Below are positions 18,417 through 26,551 of a stretch of DNA of 37,877 bases, one piece after another; the stretch's first letter is position 1; each line of letters opens with the position of its first letter. The stretch covers positions 1 to 37,877 of the forward strand of contig LJUQ01000022.1 in assembly GCA_001304505.1 (NCBI GenBank), read 5' to 3'. The DNA comes from Bacteroides sp. SM23_62_1. GTDB taxonomy: Bacteria > Bacteroidota > Bacteroidia > Bacteroidales > SM23-62. A program made the position numbers and the translations under genes. The notes under the pieces are model-generated. The model made no database searches. It saw only the letters and a list, made by a program, of their open reading frames with translations, and was not told where the DNA came from.

Positions 18417-18461
18417 TATAGCCTGTAAATTAAAAACCCGGTTTTTAAAATCGCTCATCAC

Positions 18462-18878
18462 TTATTCCATTATTTCTATCCTGTAATCGATGTCCATAGA
18501 TGCTTTATATGAAGCAGCGACACCACAATATTTTTCTTTGCTGAGTTCAACAGCTTTTTCAACCTTGTTTTTATCAATATTCATACCTTTTAACCGATAT
18601 ATTACAATCATTCTCGTAAATCTTTTCGGATGCTCATCCGTTGTTGTCCCTTCAACTGAAACATTCAGGGAATCAAATTCAACACGCATTTTTTTCAATA
18701 GTGAAACCAGATCCATTCCAGTACATCCTGCAAGAGCTACAAGCATTAGTGGTTTAGGCTTTGGTCCCCTGTATTGTCCTCCAAATTCAGGATCGGCATC
18801 TATCATCATTTTATAACCCATCACATCCGCCTCAAATGCCATATTATCAACCCATGTAAGATTTATCGATTCGGTCAT
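18462..18878 (-). CDS. OsmC/Ohr-family protein (YhfA-like)
   Basis: This 138-residue OsmC-fold protein has the two conserved cysteines: C52 in ALAGCTGMDLVSLL and C118 in EKYCGVAASY. In the Ohr/OsmC family these reduce organic hydroperoxides. The YhfA-like branch, which this resembles by its PKPLMLVALAGCTGMD segment, is less well characterised. A predicted role in peroxide or reactive sulfur defence is therefore inference. It is divergent from a Crp/Fnr regulator gene, with a -7-like element (18912-18919) upstream on its own strand. Confidence 0.9.
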   Translation of the reverse strand: MTESINLTWVDNMAFEADVMGYKMMIDADPEFGGQYRGPKPKPLMLVALAGCTGMDLVSLLKKMRVEFDSLNVSVEGTTTDEHPKRFTRMIVIYRLKGMNIDKNKVEKAVELSKEKYCGVAASYKASMDIDYRIEIME

Positions 18879-18911
18879 ATCTATAGATATTTAAATATTT
18901 GATTATTTTTA

Positions 18912-18919
18912 CAAAATTA
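18912..18919 (-). promoter_or_regulatory. Candidate -7 element for osmC
   Basis: On the minus strand this reads TAATTTTG, matching TAnnTTTG, 34 bases upstream of the osmC start in the osmC-crp/fnr divergent region. No clear -33 element is seen. A TTGAT half-site close by could bind an Fnr-type protein, but the second half is not recognisable. Confidence 0.35.
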
Positions 18920-18981
18920 GGTATTAAATATAATTGATTCCTTAATTTTAAAGTTTGTTTTGTTTGTTTTGTTCACAGATT

Positions 18982-19689
18982 ATGTCAGCTAATATCCAGT
19001 ATAATTGTGGTGAGGATTGTCATATCAGATCTTCTTCTATTTTTAAGCATCTTACCAACGAAGATCTTGATAAACTCAACTTTGATAAAAAATCAGAGAG
19101 TTATAAAAGAGGCACAGTTCTTTATCATGAAGGAAGTCGTATAAATGGTTGTTATTGTATTCAGAAAGGTATTATTAAAGTTTATAAAACAGGAGTTGAT
19201 GGGAAGGAGCAGATTATCAGGTTTGCAAAACATGGTGATTTAATCGGCTTTCGTTCAGTTCTCAGCAAAGAACTTGCCTGTACAACAGCTAAGGTTTTAG
19301 AAGATGCATTTGTTTGTCATATCCCTGCCCAAACTTTCATTGAATTAATTAAAAATAATGGTACTTTCTCCCTTGAGTTGTTACAGCTTGCCTGCCGGGA
19401 ACTTGGTGAAGCCAATGCATATATCACTGATATAGCGCAAAAAACTGTACGTGAAAGGCTTGCAGAGATTCTAATCCATTTAAAAAATGAGTTTGGCCTC
19501 GATGACCATAAAATACTTCAAATATCACTTACCCGCGAAGAGCTTGCTAATATTGTCGGAACTGCAACGGAATCAGTGATTCGCCTGTTATCCGAGTTTA
19601 AACATGATAAATTAATTGATCTCAATGGCAGAAAAATAGCCGTTTTGAATGAAGCTGCATTAATAAGAATTGCCAATCTTTATGAATAA
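18982..19689 (+). CDS. Crp/Fnr-family transcriptional regulator
   Basis: From the ATG at 18982 this is 235 residues; an upstream ATG at 18955 would add nine. An N-terminal segment CGEDCHIRSSSIF precedes a cyclic-nucleotide-type beta barrel (KRGTVLYHEGSRINGCYCIQKGIIKVYK). The dimer helix is followed by a C-terminal winged helix with LTREELANIVGTATESVIRLLSEF. The recognition helix keeps the Glu and Arg of Fnr (VETISRLL) but has Ile at the Ser position. Two N-terminal cysteines, a CYC pair and two later cysteines make an Fe-S or redox-sensing function possible, but the classical Fnr spacing is not met. It is divergent from osmC, which is a plausible target. Confidence 0.9.
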   Translation: MSANIQYNCGEDCHIRSSSIFKHLTNEDLDKLNFDKKSESYKRGTVLYHEGSRINGCYCIQKGIIKVYKTGVDGKEQIIRFAKHGDLIGFRSVLSKELACTTAKVLEDAFVCHIPAQTFIELIKNNGTFSLELLQLACRELGEANAYITDIAQKTVRERLAEILIHLKNEFGLDDHKILQISLTREELANIVGTATESVIRLLSEFKHDKLIDLNGRKIAVLNEAALIRIANLYE

Positions 19690-19721
19690 AACCGTTGCCT
19701 TTTTTATTAAAACACGTTTTC

Positions 19722-19892
19722 TTATGAAAAGTATTTATTTAGGAATATGTAGGCAAAAAGCCCCAGTAAAATCAAAATTGTACTTATAATCAACCAAACA
19801 TTATTAGTTTGCCCTTTAAGCAACGAATATGCCAGCAAACATATGCCAAGAAGAATTAAAATGATTCCGGATGATTTTATTAATTCCTTCAC
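19722..19892 (-). CDS. Small two-helix membrane protein, GTG start
   Basis: This 56-residue frame on the minus strand uses GTG at 19892 and ends with TAA at 19722. It encodes two hydrophobic helices (IILILLGICLLAYSLL and VWLIISTILILLGLFAYIFL) joined by a short polar turn KGQTNN, with a charged start MKELIKSS and end NKYFS. The GxLL-type helices and symmetric architecture look like a real small inner-membrane protein rather than chance coding. No Shine-Dalgarno is evident, as for most genes here. It lies downstream of ruvB on the same strand after about 190 bases, and its function is unknown. Confidence 0.6.
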   Translation of the reverse strand: MKELIKSSGIILILLGICLLAYSLLKGQTNNVWLIISTILILLGLFAYIFLNKYFS

Positions 19893-20082
19893 GATTTAAT
19901 ATTTTTATATTTCTACTCTTTTAGATTTTGTTTTTTAAATCTCTTACCTATCAATCTAATATACTGTTTTACAACACTTTAATTGTCAAATCCTGAATAT
20001 TATCTCTCAATCATATTTTTCTTTTCATACATCTGGTATCAGGTCCCCAACAAATTAGTAATTAATAAATTATAAATATAAA

Positions 20083-21105
20083 TTAAAATTTTAATTCTCC
20101 ATCTCCGAACATTTTTTTTCCGAGATGTTTATAAGCAATTTCAGTGACAAGTCTTCCTCTGGGTGTTCTTTTTATGTATCCTTCTTTAATTAAAAATGGT
20201 TCATACACTTCCTCTATTGTCCCACCTTCTTCACCAACTGCCGTTGCTATAGTTGTGAGTCCCACGGGGCCTCCTTTGAATTTTTCAATGATTGTAGTAA
20301 GTATTTTATTATCCATTTCATCAAGGCCATGTTTATCAATATTCATTGCATCCAGCGCAAACTCAGTTATTTCAATATTAATATTTCCATCACCTTTGAC
20401 CTGGGCAAAGTCCCGTACTCTTCTTAACAATGCATTTGCTATTCTTGGAGTTCCTCTGCTTCTCGAAGCAAGTTCCTGTGAAGCATCCTGTGTTATAGGA
20501 ATTTCAAGGATCCCTGCTGATCTTTCTATAATGTTTTTTAAATTTTCTGTATCGTAATATTCAAGCAGGAATTTTATTCCAAATCTTGATCTCAACGGGC
20601 TGGTAAGTAGGCCTGACCTTGTGGTTGCGCCTATCAAAGTAAAAGGATTGATTTTTAGCTGTATCGATTTTGCCCCCGGGCCTTTGTCAATCATGATATC
20701 AATCCTGTAATCCTCCATGGCTGAATACAGATATTCTTCAATAACGGGAGCAAGTCTGTGTATCTCATCAATAAATAAAACATCATTTTCTTCAAGACCC
20801 GTTAACAGACCCGCAAGATCTCCTGGTTTATCAAGCACCGGACCGGATGTTGATTTCAGGTTAACGTTCAATTCATTAGCAATAATATGCGCCAGGGTTG
20901 TTTTTCCCAGACCCGGAGGGCCGTGTAATAAAACATGGTCGAGTGCGTCTTTGCGCTGTGTGGCTGCTGTCACAAATACTTTAAGGTTCTCAATAACCTT
21001 ATTTTGCCCCTTGAAATCTGTAAAATCAAGTGGTCTTAACTTCTTTTCAAACTCTTTATCCTGCTCAGTTATAAGTCCGGAAACAATATGAAAATTATTT
21101 TCCAT
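20083..21105 (-). CDS. ruvB: Holliday junction branch migration ATPase RuvB
   Basis: This 340-residue RuvB is the hexameric AAA+ motor that drives branch migration with RuvA during recombination repair. Walker A is [10 protein letters not shown] (61-70), Walker B is FIDEIH (111-116), sensor 1 and the arginine finger lie in [20 protein letters not shown], and the C-terminal winged helix has the signature [17 protein letters not shown]. The length is normal. It starts 11 bases after the MORN-repeat gene and belongs to the nadA-MORN-ruvB run. ruvA and ruvC are not in the window. Confidence 0.98.
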   Translation of the reverse strand: MENNFHIVSGLITEQDKEFEKKLRPLDFTDFKGQNKVIENLKVFVTAATQRKDALDHVLLHGPPGLGKTTLAHIIANELNVNLKSTSGPVLDKPGDLAGLLTGLEENDVLFIDEIHRLAPVIEEYLYSAMEDYRIDIMIDKGPGAKSIQLKINPFTLIGATTRSGLLTSPLRSRFGIKFLLEYYDTENLKNIIERSAGILEIPITQDASQELASRSRGTPRIANALLRRVRDFAQVKGDGNINIEITEFALDAMNIDKHGLDEMDNKILTTIIEKFKGGPVGLTTIATAVGEEGGTIEEVYEPFLIKEGYIKRTPRGRLVTEIAYKHLGKKMFGDGELKF

Positions 21106-21116
21106 GAAAGGAAAAG

Positions 21117-22688
21117 TTATTGGATTAATTTTATCTCTCGCTCCGGTAATTCAACTTTTATACCATTTATTCTGGTTTCAGAGTCATTTTGATAAGTTAT
21201 TGTCATGGTAAGGTTTCCTTCTTCATCATATCTCTTCCAGTTCTTCTCGCGAATGCCCATTATATAGTACCTTTCTTCCTTAACAACACCGTTTTCATAG
21301 TAAAGTTTATGTTTTCCATCTGGATTTCCCTGCAAATATTTACCTTCAAATTTCAAGGTGCTGTCATTATAAAAATATCTCCATAATCCATCCCTTAATC
21401 CAGTAATATAATATCCTGTTTCAATATGATCACCAACCCTGTAATACCATTCACCTTCTTTCTCCCCTTCAACATAATCTCCTCTGGTCAGAATTCTGCC
21501 ATCCGTTGAATATTCAATCATTATTCCATCTTCCTTACCATTAAAATATGATTCTTCTCTCGACATAATACCATTTTCATAATACCAGGTCCATATTCCC
21601 GTTGTTCTACCTCTAATAAAATCTCCTGTTTGTTCAACTTTTCCATTCTTATAGTAAAATACCCACTTGCCTGATCTTTCATTATTCTGATAATTCCCTG
21701 TTGCCCTTATTTTTCCATCCTGATAATACTCCTTCCAGGGTCCCTCCCTGTTTCCTTCAACATCAATAATACCTTCTGCAACAACATTTCCTGATTCATT
21801 ATATATTTTTGAATTTATTACATTTCCTTCCTTGTCATATGTCCTGTGAATTCCAACAGGAATATTATTTCTAAATGCCCCACTGGCAATAAGTCTGTTC
21901 TGATCATCATATTCATTTCTTATATCAACATCCATCTGTTCCTGTTCCACTTCTTCGACCAACTTCCCACTGCTGTAATTTAAAACCAGCAATAGATTTC
22001 CGCTTTCATTAAAAGTTTTATAAAGCCCATCCAGCAAATTATCTTTATAAACCTCTTCTTTCTTGACCTTGCCATCCGGGTAAAATTCTTTCCAGGTACC
22101 CTGCTTGTTTCTATATGCATCCCTTCTGTTAATTTCCTCTCTGTCAGTCATATAACCATTATGATAATAAACAAGTGTAATAATAATACCATTTTCGTCA
22201 TATTCTTTTGACAGTCCCTGTTTTTTACCGTTTACATATGGTACTTCACTTTTTAAATTACCATCAGGATAATAATAATATGATATTCCTTCTTTTTTGT
22301 CATTGATGTAAAGTTCTTTGGCTATTACCACGCCAGTATCAACACCTTCCCATAAATTCTCATATCCATATGTTATACTATATCCATTTTTCTTTCCGTA
22401 CATATAACTTATTTTCTGAGTAGTATCACCTTTCTGATTGTAAAAGACCCATATGCTATCAAGCATATAATTTGTCCTCTTACCTTCAGATTTTATCACA
22501 CCTGTAACATAGTAGGTTTTCCAGTAGCCATCTGGTTTACCATCTTTCATCATACCTTCACTGGAAACCTGTCCATTCGGATAATAGAATTTCACATATC
22601 CATCACTTACCTCTTCCTGCTGACCATTTGTTGTCTTGAAAAAGGATAAAAATAAAATAGGAATAATTATTATTCTTAACAATTTCAT
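21117..22688 (-). CDS. Exported MORN-variant (YwqK-type) repeat protein
   Basis: This 523-residue protein starts with a signal peptide ([22 protein letters not shown]). The rest is a long tandem series of MORN-variant repeats of about 22-24 residues. The units read like [40 protein letters not shown] and [20 protein letters not shown]. Such proteins are often labelled as YwqK-family antitoxins, but no toxin gene is adjacent and the signal peptide points to the cell envelope. The repeats are expected to form an extended beta-sheet surface, perhaps a binding scaffold. It starts 3 bases after nadA and ends 11 bases before ruvB, so it is almost certainly co-transcribed with them. Confidence 0.85.
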   Translation of the reverse strand: MKLLRIIIIPILFLSFFKTTNGQQEEVSDGYVKFYYPNGQVSSEGMMKDGKPDGYWKTYYVTGVIKSEGKRTNYMLDSIWVFYNQKGDTTQKISYMYGKKNGYSITYGYENLWEGVDTGVVIAKELYINDKKEGISYYYYPDGNLKSEVPYVNGKKQGLSKEYDENGIIITLVYYHNGYMTDREEINRRDAYRNKQGTWKEFYPDGKVKKEEVYKDNLLDGLYKTFNESGNLLLVLNYSSGKLVEEVEQEQMDVDIRNEYDDQNRLIASGAFRNNIPVGIHRTYDKEGNVINSKIYNESGNVVAEGIIDVEGNREGPWKEYYQDGKIRATGNYQNNERSGKWVFYYKNGKVEQTGDFIRGRTTGIWTWYYENGIMSREESYFNGKEDGIMIEYSTDGRILTRGDYVEGEKEGEWYYRVGDHIETGYYITGLRDGLWRYFYNDSTLKFEGKYLQGNPDGKHKLYYENGVVKEERYYIMGIREKNWKRYDEEGNLTMTITYQNDSETRINGIKVELPEREIKLIQ

Positions 22689-22691
22689 TTA

Positions 22692-23690
22692 TTATAAACC
22701 TAATCTATCAGATATTTCAAGCATTCTCCTTATTGATTTAACAGCTTTATTTCTTATTTCTTTTTCAACAATAACTTCAGGTATTTCAAACCTCAGCGTA
22801 TTATATATTTTTTTCATTGTTATAAGTTTCATAAAATTACAATCATTACATGCGCATGTTGCATTTTCCGGTGGAGCGGGAATAAACAATTTTTCAGGGT
22901 TTACTTTCTTCATCTGGTGTATTATTCCGGATTCTGTTGCAACAATATATTTCTTATTCTCATCTGACTTTGTATACTTTAAAAGAGCATTTGTTGAACC
23001 AATATAATCTGCAACAAGTAATATTGGTTGTTCACATTCAGGATGTGCGATGATTTTAGCATCCATATTTTTATTTTTTATCTCTAAAATTTTTTCAAGT
23101 GAAAATTCTTCATGTACGTGACAGGCACCCTGCCATATCCTCATTTCCCTTCCTGTTATGCTTTTAATATAATTCCCCAAATTTTTATCCGGTGCAAATA
23201 TGATTTTTTCTTTTTCCGGAATACTATTTATGATCTGTACAGCATTTGATGATGTGCAGATTATATCTGAAAGAGCTTTAATTTCAGCTGATGTGTTAAC
23301 ATATGATACAACTATATGACCTGGATTTAAACCTATAAATTTTCTGAATTCTTCAGGATCACATGATTCAGATAATGAGCATCCGGCATTAAGATCAGGA
23401 ATTAACACTTTTTTTTCTGGTGATAAAATTTTTGCTGTTTCTGCCATGAAATAAACACCTGCAAATAAAATAATCTCCGCTTTTGTTTTCGCAGCCTGCT
23501 GTGATAATTGAAGACTATCACCTACAAAATCCGCAATGTCCTGTATTTCACCAATTTGATAAAAATGAGCAAGTATGATTGCATTTTTTTCTCTTCTCAT
23601 CCTGCCGATCTCTTCTACCATATTTACAGAATCTTCAACAGCAATATCGACATAGCCTTTCATTATTAAATCAGATTTATCTACTGCCAT
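22692..23690 (-). CDS. nadA: Quinolinate synthase A
   Basis: This 332-residue [4Fe-4S] enzyme condenses iminoaspartate with dihydroxyacetone phosphate to quinolinate in de novo NAD synthesis. Cluster ligands are visible as C104 (NAGCSLSESC), C190 (WQGACHVHEEF) and C284 in the ATCACNDC stretch. Substrate-binding motifs are ILAHFYQ near residue 40, VSYVNTSAEIKAL and ATESGIIHQM. nadB and nadC are not in the window. It is followed by the MORN protein after 3 bases. It is divergent from an Rrf2-type regulator with three cysteines, and regulation of this Fe-S enzyme by that protein is an appealing but unproven link. An internal ATG at Met10 is a possible alternative start. Confidence 0.96.
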   Translation of the reverse strand: MAVDKSDLIMKGYVDIAVEDSVNMVEEIGRMRREKNAIILAHFYQIGEIQDIADFVGDSLQLSQQAAKTKAEIILFAGVYFMAETAKILSPEKKVLIPDLNAGCSLSESCDPEEFRKFIGLNPGHIVVSYVNTSAEIKALSDIICTSSNAVQIINSIPEKEKIIFAPDKNLGNYIKSITGREMRIWQGACHVHEEFSLEKILEIKNKNMDAKIIAHPECEQPILLVADYIGSTNALLKYTKSDENKKYIVATESGIIHQMKKVNPEKLFIPAPPENATCACNDCNFMKLITMKKIYNTLRFEIPEVIVEKEIRNKAVKSIRRMLEISDRLGL

Positions 23691-23709
23691 TATATATTAA
23701 ATATTTTAT

Positions 23710-23717
23710 CAAAATTA
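23710..23717 (-). promoter_or_regulatory. Candidate -7 element for nadA
   Basis: TAATTTTG on the minus strand matches TAnnTTTG and lies 20 bases upstream of the nadA ATG, implying a leader of roughly a dozen bases. The background is very AT-rich, so chance is not excluded. Confidence 0.35.
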
Positions 23718-24107
23718 TTATGATAATGTTTATGTTATGTTAGAATTGTTATTAAATATTTAAAATAAATTTTTAAATCAATATTAAGCTGGAAGTAACA
23801 AATAATGAACAAATAGATAAAAAAAAAATTATTGAAAAAGAAATAATTAAAAAAAATTTAACAAGCTGTTGATTAAGATAATTTCACGTATGCACAAATT
23901 CTATTACTGTACAGATTGTTAATTTTTTGTTTATCTAAAAGTATAAATTATAAGAATTAAATTTTGAATACTCATAAAAAACAATAATAACATTCAAAAT
24001 TAAGGCCAAAAAAAAATATTTAATAAATAATCCAATAAGTATTAACTATGTTTTAACAGGCTATTGAATTCCCAACTCATTTAATTATTAAACACAAGAA
24101 TAAAATA

Positions 24108-24123
24108 AATACTTTTAAGTATT
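24108..24123. promoter_or_regulatory. Inverted repeat, candidate Rrf2 operator
   Basis: AATACTT-TT-AAGTATT is a perfect 7-base inverted repeat with a 2-base centre. It sits where the -33 element of the rrf2 promoter is expected (the -7 is at 24140-24147). A repressor bound here would block transcription of rrf2, giving autoregulation as is usual for Rrf2 proteins. The regulatory role is inferred. Confidence 0.45.
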
Positions 24124-24139
24124 AAATAAATAATTTGTA

Positions 24140-24147
24140 TAAATTTG
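24140..24147 (+). promoter_or_regulatory. Candidate -7 element for rrf2
   Basis: TAAATTTG matches TAnnTTTG. It predicts a transcript start near 24153 and a leader of about 54 bases before the ATG at 24207. The inverted repeat at 24108-24123 overlaps the expected -33 position. Confidence 0.4.
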
Positions 24148-24206
24148 AGTTACAGGTAAAAATAATTTTAATAAAAACACCAATAATAGATTAAAAAGTA
24201 ATTAAA

Positions 24207-24638
24207 ATGTTATCCAATACATCAAAATATGCAATAAGGGCGGTAATATACCTGGCATTGAATGCAGGAGAGGAAAAAAAGATAGGTATAAAAATTATAT
24301 CAAAAGATCTTGGAATACCCACACCTTTTCTGGGCAAAATTCTTCAGACATTAGCAAAACAAAAATTATTATCATCAACCAAGGGGCCACATGGTGGATT
24401 TGGATTGGGAAAGAATGCACAGGATATTAAATTAATAGACATTGTCGACATTATTGATGGACAGGATATTTTTAATCAATGTCTTATTAAACTTGATAAT
24501 TGTAATGAGTTTGAACCCTGCTCTATGCACTATAAATATTCAGAAATAAGAAAAAATTTACTTAGTCTTTTCCGTAACCAGAGCATAGGTAATCTTGTTA
24601 ATGAAATAGTGAATGGAAAGAATAAATTTAATCTTTAA
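24207..24638 (+). CDS. Rrf2-family regulator with IscR/NsrR-like cysteine triad
   Basis: This 143-residue Rrf2 protein has the N-terminal winged helix (SNTSKYAIRAVIYLALNAG, then PTPFLGKILQTLAKQKLL and the wing STKGPHGGFGLGK). A cysteine triad follows at C92, C99 and C105 in QCLIKLDNCNEFEPCSMH. The spacing C-x6-C-x5-C is close to that of IscR and NsrR, so it very likely carries an Fe-S cluster and responds to iron, cluster status or nitric oxide. It is divergent from nadA, whose product is itself an Fe-S enzyme. The stop codon lies in one arm of an imperfect inverted repeat shared with the vanZ stop. Confidence 0.93.
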   Translation: MLSNTSKYAIRAVIYLALNAGEEKKIGIKIISKDLGIPTPFLGKILQTLAKQKLLSSTKGPHGGFGLGKNAQDIKLIDIVDIIDGQDIFNQCLIKLDNCNEFEPCSMHYKYSEIRKNLLSLFRNQSIGNLVNEIVNGKNKFNL

Positions 24639-24753
24639 TGCGTTGTGGGATTTGAAAGATTGTATTGAAAGAAAAGAATTTAAAAAATTGCACCCTGATA
24701 CAGCTCTAAAAAATCATAATTCAAATACTTTCTTATTATAATTATGCAACACA

Positions 24754-25161
24754 TTAATTTTTAATTCTTTTATTATAGTGTCTGATAAAGCCATAAAGAT
24801 ATAATGAGAGAAAAGCAAGAACAAATCCAAAAATATCAAATAAAAGATCCATTAATTCTCCATTTCTTGATCGAACGAACTTTTCCTGTATAATTTCCAG
24901 GATTGTTCCAAAAGCAATAATAAAGACAAAGGAGATTGCAAATATTACTGAATTTAATTCAGGTCTCCTGGAATGTTTCTGATATTCCCTGATGAATAGG
25001 ATACTAAGGATACTATAAAAGAGGAAATGCAATATTTTATCCTGATGAGGAAGAATATTCCATTTTTGAGATTCGATATGATCATCGGGTAAACAACTAA
25101 GGATAATAATTATTACAGCCCAGACTATCGTCTTCCAGAAATCCTTAATAAACTGACCCAT
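24754..25161 (-). CDS. VanZ-like integral membrane protein
   Basis: This 135-residue membrane protein has about four hydrophobic segments. The VanZ-family signature reads SCLPDDHIE followed by HQDKILHFLFYSILSILF (aspartate and histidine in DKxxHF) and later FGTILEIIQEKFVRSRNGELMDLLFDIFG. Members of this widespread family are mostly of unknown function. Despite the name, nothing here suggests glycopeptide resistance. It is convergent with rrf2 (115 bases between stops) and divergent from hemW. Confidence 0.85.
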   Translation of the reverse strand: MGQFIKDFWKTIVWAVIIIILSCLPDDHIESQKWNILPHQDKILHFLFYSILSILFIREYQKHSRRPELNSVIFAISFVFIIAFGTILEIIQEKFVRSRNGELMDLLFDIFGFVLAFLSLYLYGFIRHYNKRIKN

Positions 25162-25345
25162 TTACCTATTAAAATTTTTACAGCCGCAAGCAACACATAT
25201 TACTTATAAGATAAAAGCGAAGATATAAATAAAAGCCTTTTAAGAAAAAATAGAAACTGTATACATTAACTTTAATTTTATAGAAGTGAATTGATCTGTG
25301 GCATGGTCTGTTGATAGTTATAATTGATTATTAATTATTTATCAT

Positions 25346-25370
25346 ATTCCCTCGTTTACAGCGAGGGAAT
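25346..25370. promoter_or_regulatory. Hairpin upstream of hemW
   Basis: ATTCCCTCG and CGAGGGAAT form a perfect 9-base stem around a 7-base loop, ending 29 bases before the hemW start. It is followed by A-rich rather than T-rich sequence on the plus strand and lacks a T run on the minus strand. A leader structure or operator is therefore more likely than a terminator. Its function is unknown. Confidence 0.4.
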
Positions 25371-25399
25371 AAAAATAAACATCTAGATTATATTACGTT

Positions 25400-26527
25400 T
25401 TGGCTGGGATATACATACATATACCATTTTGCAGAAATGCATGCTCTTACTGTGATTTCCACTTTACTACCTGCTTTTCTTATATGGATGAATTACTGAA
25501 TGCAATCAAGAAGGAACTGGAAATAAGAAAAGAATGTATTAACAGACAACCGGTTAGCACTATATATTTCGGAGGTGGTACGCCATCTTTATTAAAACAT
25601 TCACAACTTGCCGGCTTATTGGAAACAATCTCAATGCATTATCAAATCAATCCAAATCCTGAAATAACGTTAGAAGCAAATCCGGAAGATATATCTATAC
25701 AATACATAAAAGATATTGTAAAACTTGGAATTAACAGGCTGAGTATTGGGATTCAATCATTTTATAATGAGGATTTACATTTCATGAACAGGGTGCATAA
25801 TTCTTTACAGGCAGGCAAAAGTATAATGATAGCAAGAGAAGGAGGAATTAATAACATTAATATCGATTTAATCTATGGATTTCCTGGATTGACACTTGAG
25901 AAATGGCACAGTAATCTGGAGAAATTTAAGGATTTTGATCTGGAACATCTATCTGCTTATCATCTGGTATATGAACCGGGAACAATATTTTACCACAGGA
26001 AAAGAAAAGGAAGAATACAGGAACTGGAAGATGAATTAAGCCTGGATCAACTCAGGGTATTGATGAAAGTGATGAAATCAGCAGGGTATATTCATTACGA
26101 GATTTCAAATTTCGCAAAAGAAAAATTTATTTCCAGGCACAATCTGGGATATTGGACGCAAATGGAATACCTTGGTATAGGGCCATCTGCCCATTCTTTT
26201 GATGGACAGTCAAGGAGATGGAATATTTCGAGAAATATAAGTTATATAAGGGGAGTCAATACCGGAACAGGATATTATAAGAGTGAGGCTCTTGATACAC
26301 AAGCCAGGTATCATGAATATGTATTAACATCTCTGAGAACAATGTGGGGGACAGATCTTTCTTATCTGCTGTCTGCATTCGGAAGAAAATATTACAATCA
26401 TTTCCTTTTGAGTTCCGATAGTTATATAAAAAGAGGGGAATTAGCCAGGCGGGAGGAAAAAGTATTTTTAACTGAAACAGGGATCTTTATTTCAGATCAT
26501 ATTATCAGGGACCTTTTTATTGACTGA
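25400..26527 (+). CDS. hemW: Radical SAM protein HemW (heme chaperone; coproporphyrinogen oxidase-like)
   Basis: This 375-residue radical SAM protein has the cluster motif CRNACSYCDF at residues 11-20, FGGGTPSLL, the SAM-binding LEANPEDI, NRLSIGIQSF, and the HemW signature RHNLGYWTQMEYLGIGPSAHSF. HemW is a heme chaperone rather than a true coproporphyrinogen III oxidase, although older annotations use HemN. The only start that keeps the family N-terminus MAGIYIHIPFC is a TTG at 25400. No upstream ATG is in frame before a stop, so the rare start codon seems real. It ends 24 bases from the convergent coiled-coil gene. Confidence 0.93.
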   Translation: MAGIYIHIPFCRNACSYCDFHFTTCFSYMDELLNAIKKELEIRKECINRQPVSTIYFGGGTPSLLKHSQLAGLLETISMHYQINPNPEITLEANPEDISIQYIKDIVKLGINRLSIGIQSFYNEDLHFMNRVHNSLQAGKSIMIAREGGINNINIDLIYGFPGLTLEKWHSNLEKFKDFDLEHLSAYHLVYEPGTIFYHRKRKGRIQELEDELSLDQLRVLMKVMKSAGYIHYEISNFAKEKFISRHNLGYWTQMEYLGIGPSAHSFDGQSRRWNISRNISYIRGVNTGTGYYKSEALDTQARYHEYVLTSLRTMWGTDLSYLLSAFGRKYYNHFLLSSDSYIKRGELARREEKVFLTETGIFISDHIIRDLFID

Positions 26528-26551
26528 ATCCGGGAATTGAGGTTCAAGAAT

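Larger units (their letters stand above)
23691..24206. other. Long AT-rich intergenic region between nadA and the Rrf2 regulator
   Basis: This is 516 bases of extremely AT-rich DNA without a believable reading frame. It contains many A runs, a minus-strand -7-like element TAATTTTG (23710-23717) that suits nadA, a plus-strand -7 element (24140-24147) that suits rrf2, and the dyad at 24108-24123. AAGTATT, the half-sequence of that dyad, also occurs alone at 24037-24043. The region is long for this compact window and probably holds regulatory sites for both genes. Confidence 0.6.

Noticed and set aside
18431-18447. AAAAACCCGGTTTTT as a terminator of osmC or pheS
   Set aside because: The inverted arms leave only one base for a loop, so a stable hairpin would have a short, mostly A-T stem.
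18490-18816. 108-residue open frame on the plus strand opposite osmC
   Set aside because: It is antisense to a gene with clear OsmC motifs and has no recognisable protein features.
20144-21091. Two plus-strand open frames opposite ruvB
   Set aside because: They are shadows of the strongly conserved RuvB frame, with low-complexity Ser-rich translations and no family features.
21117-22688. YwqK-type toxin-antitoxin system
   Set aside because: The protein is exported and no toxin gene is adjacent; only the repeat type is shared.
24754-25161. Glycopeptide resistance based on VanZ similarity
   Set aside because: VanZ-like membrane proteins are widespread and no other van gene is present.
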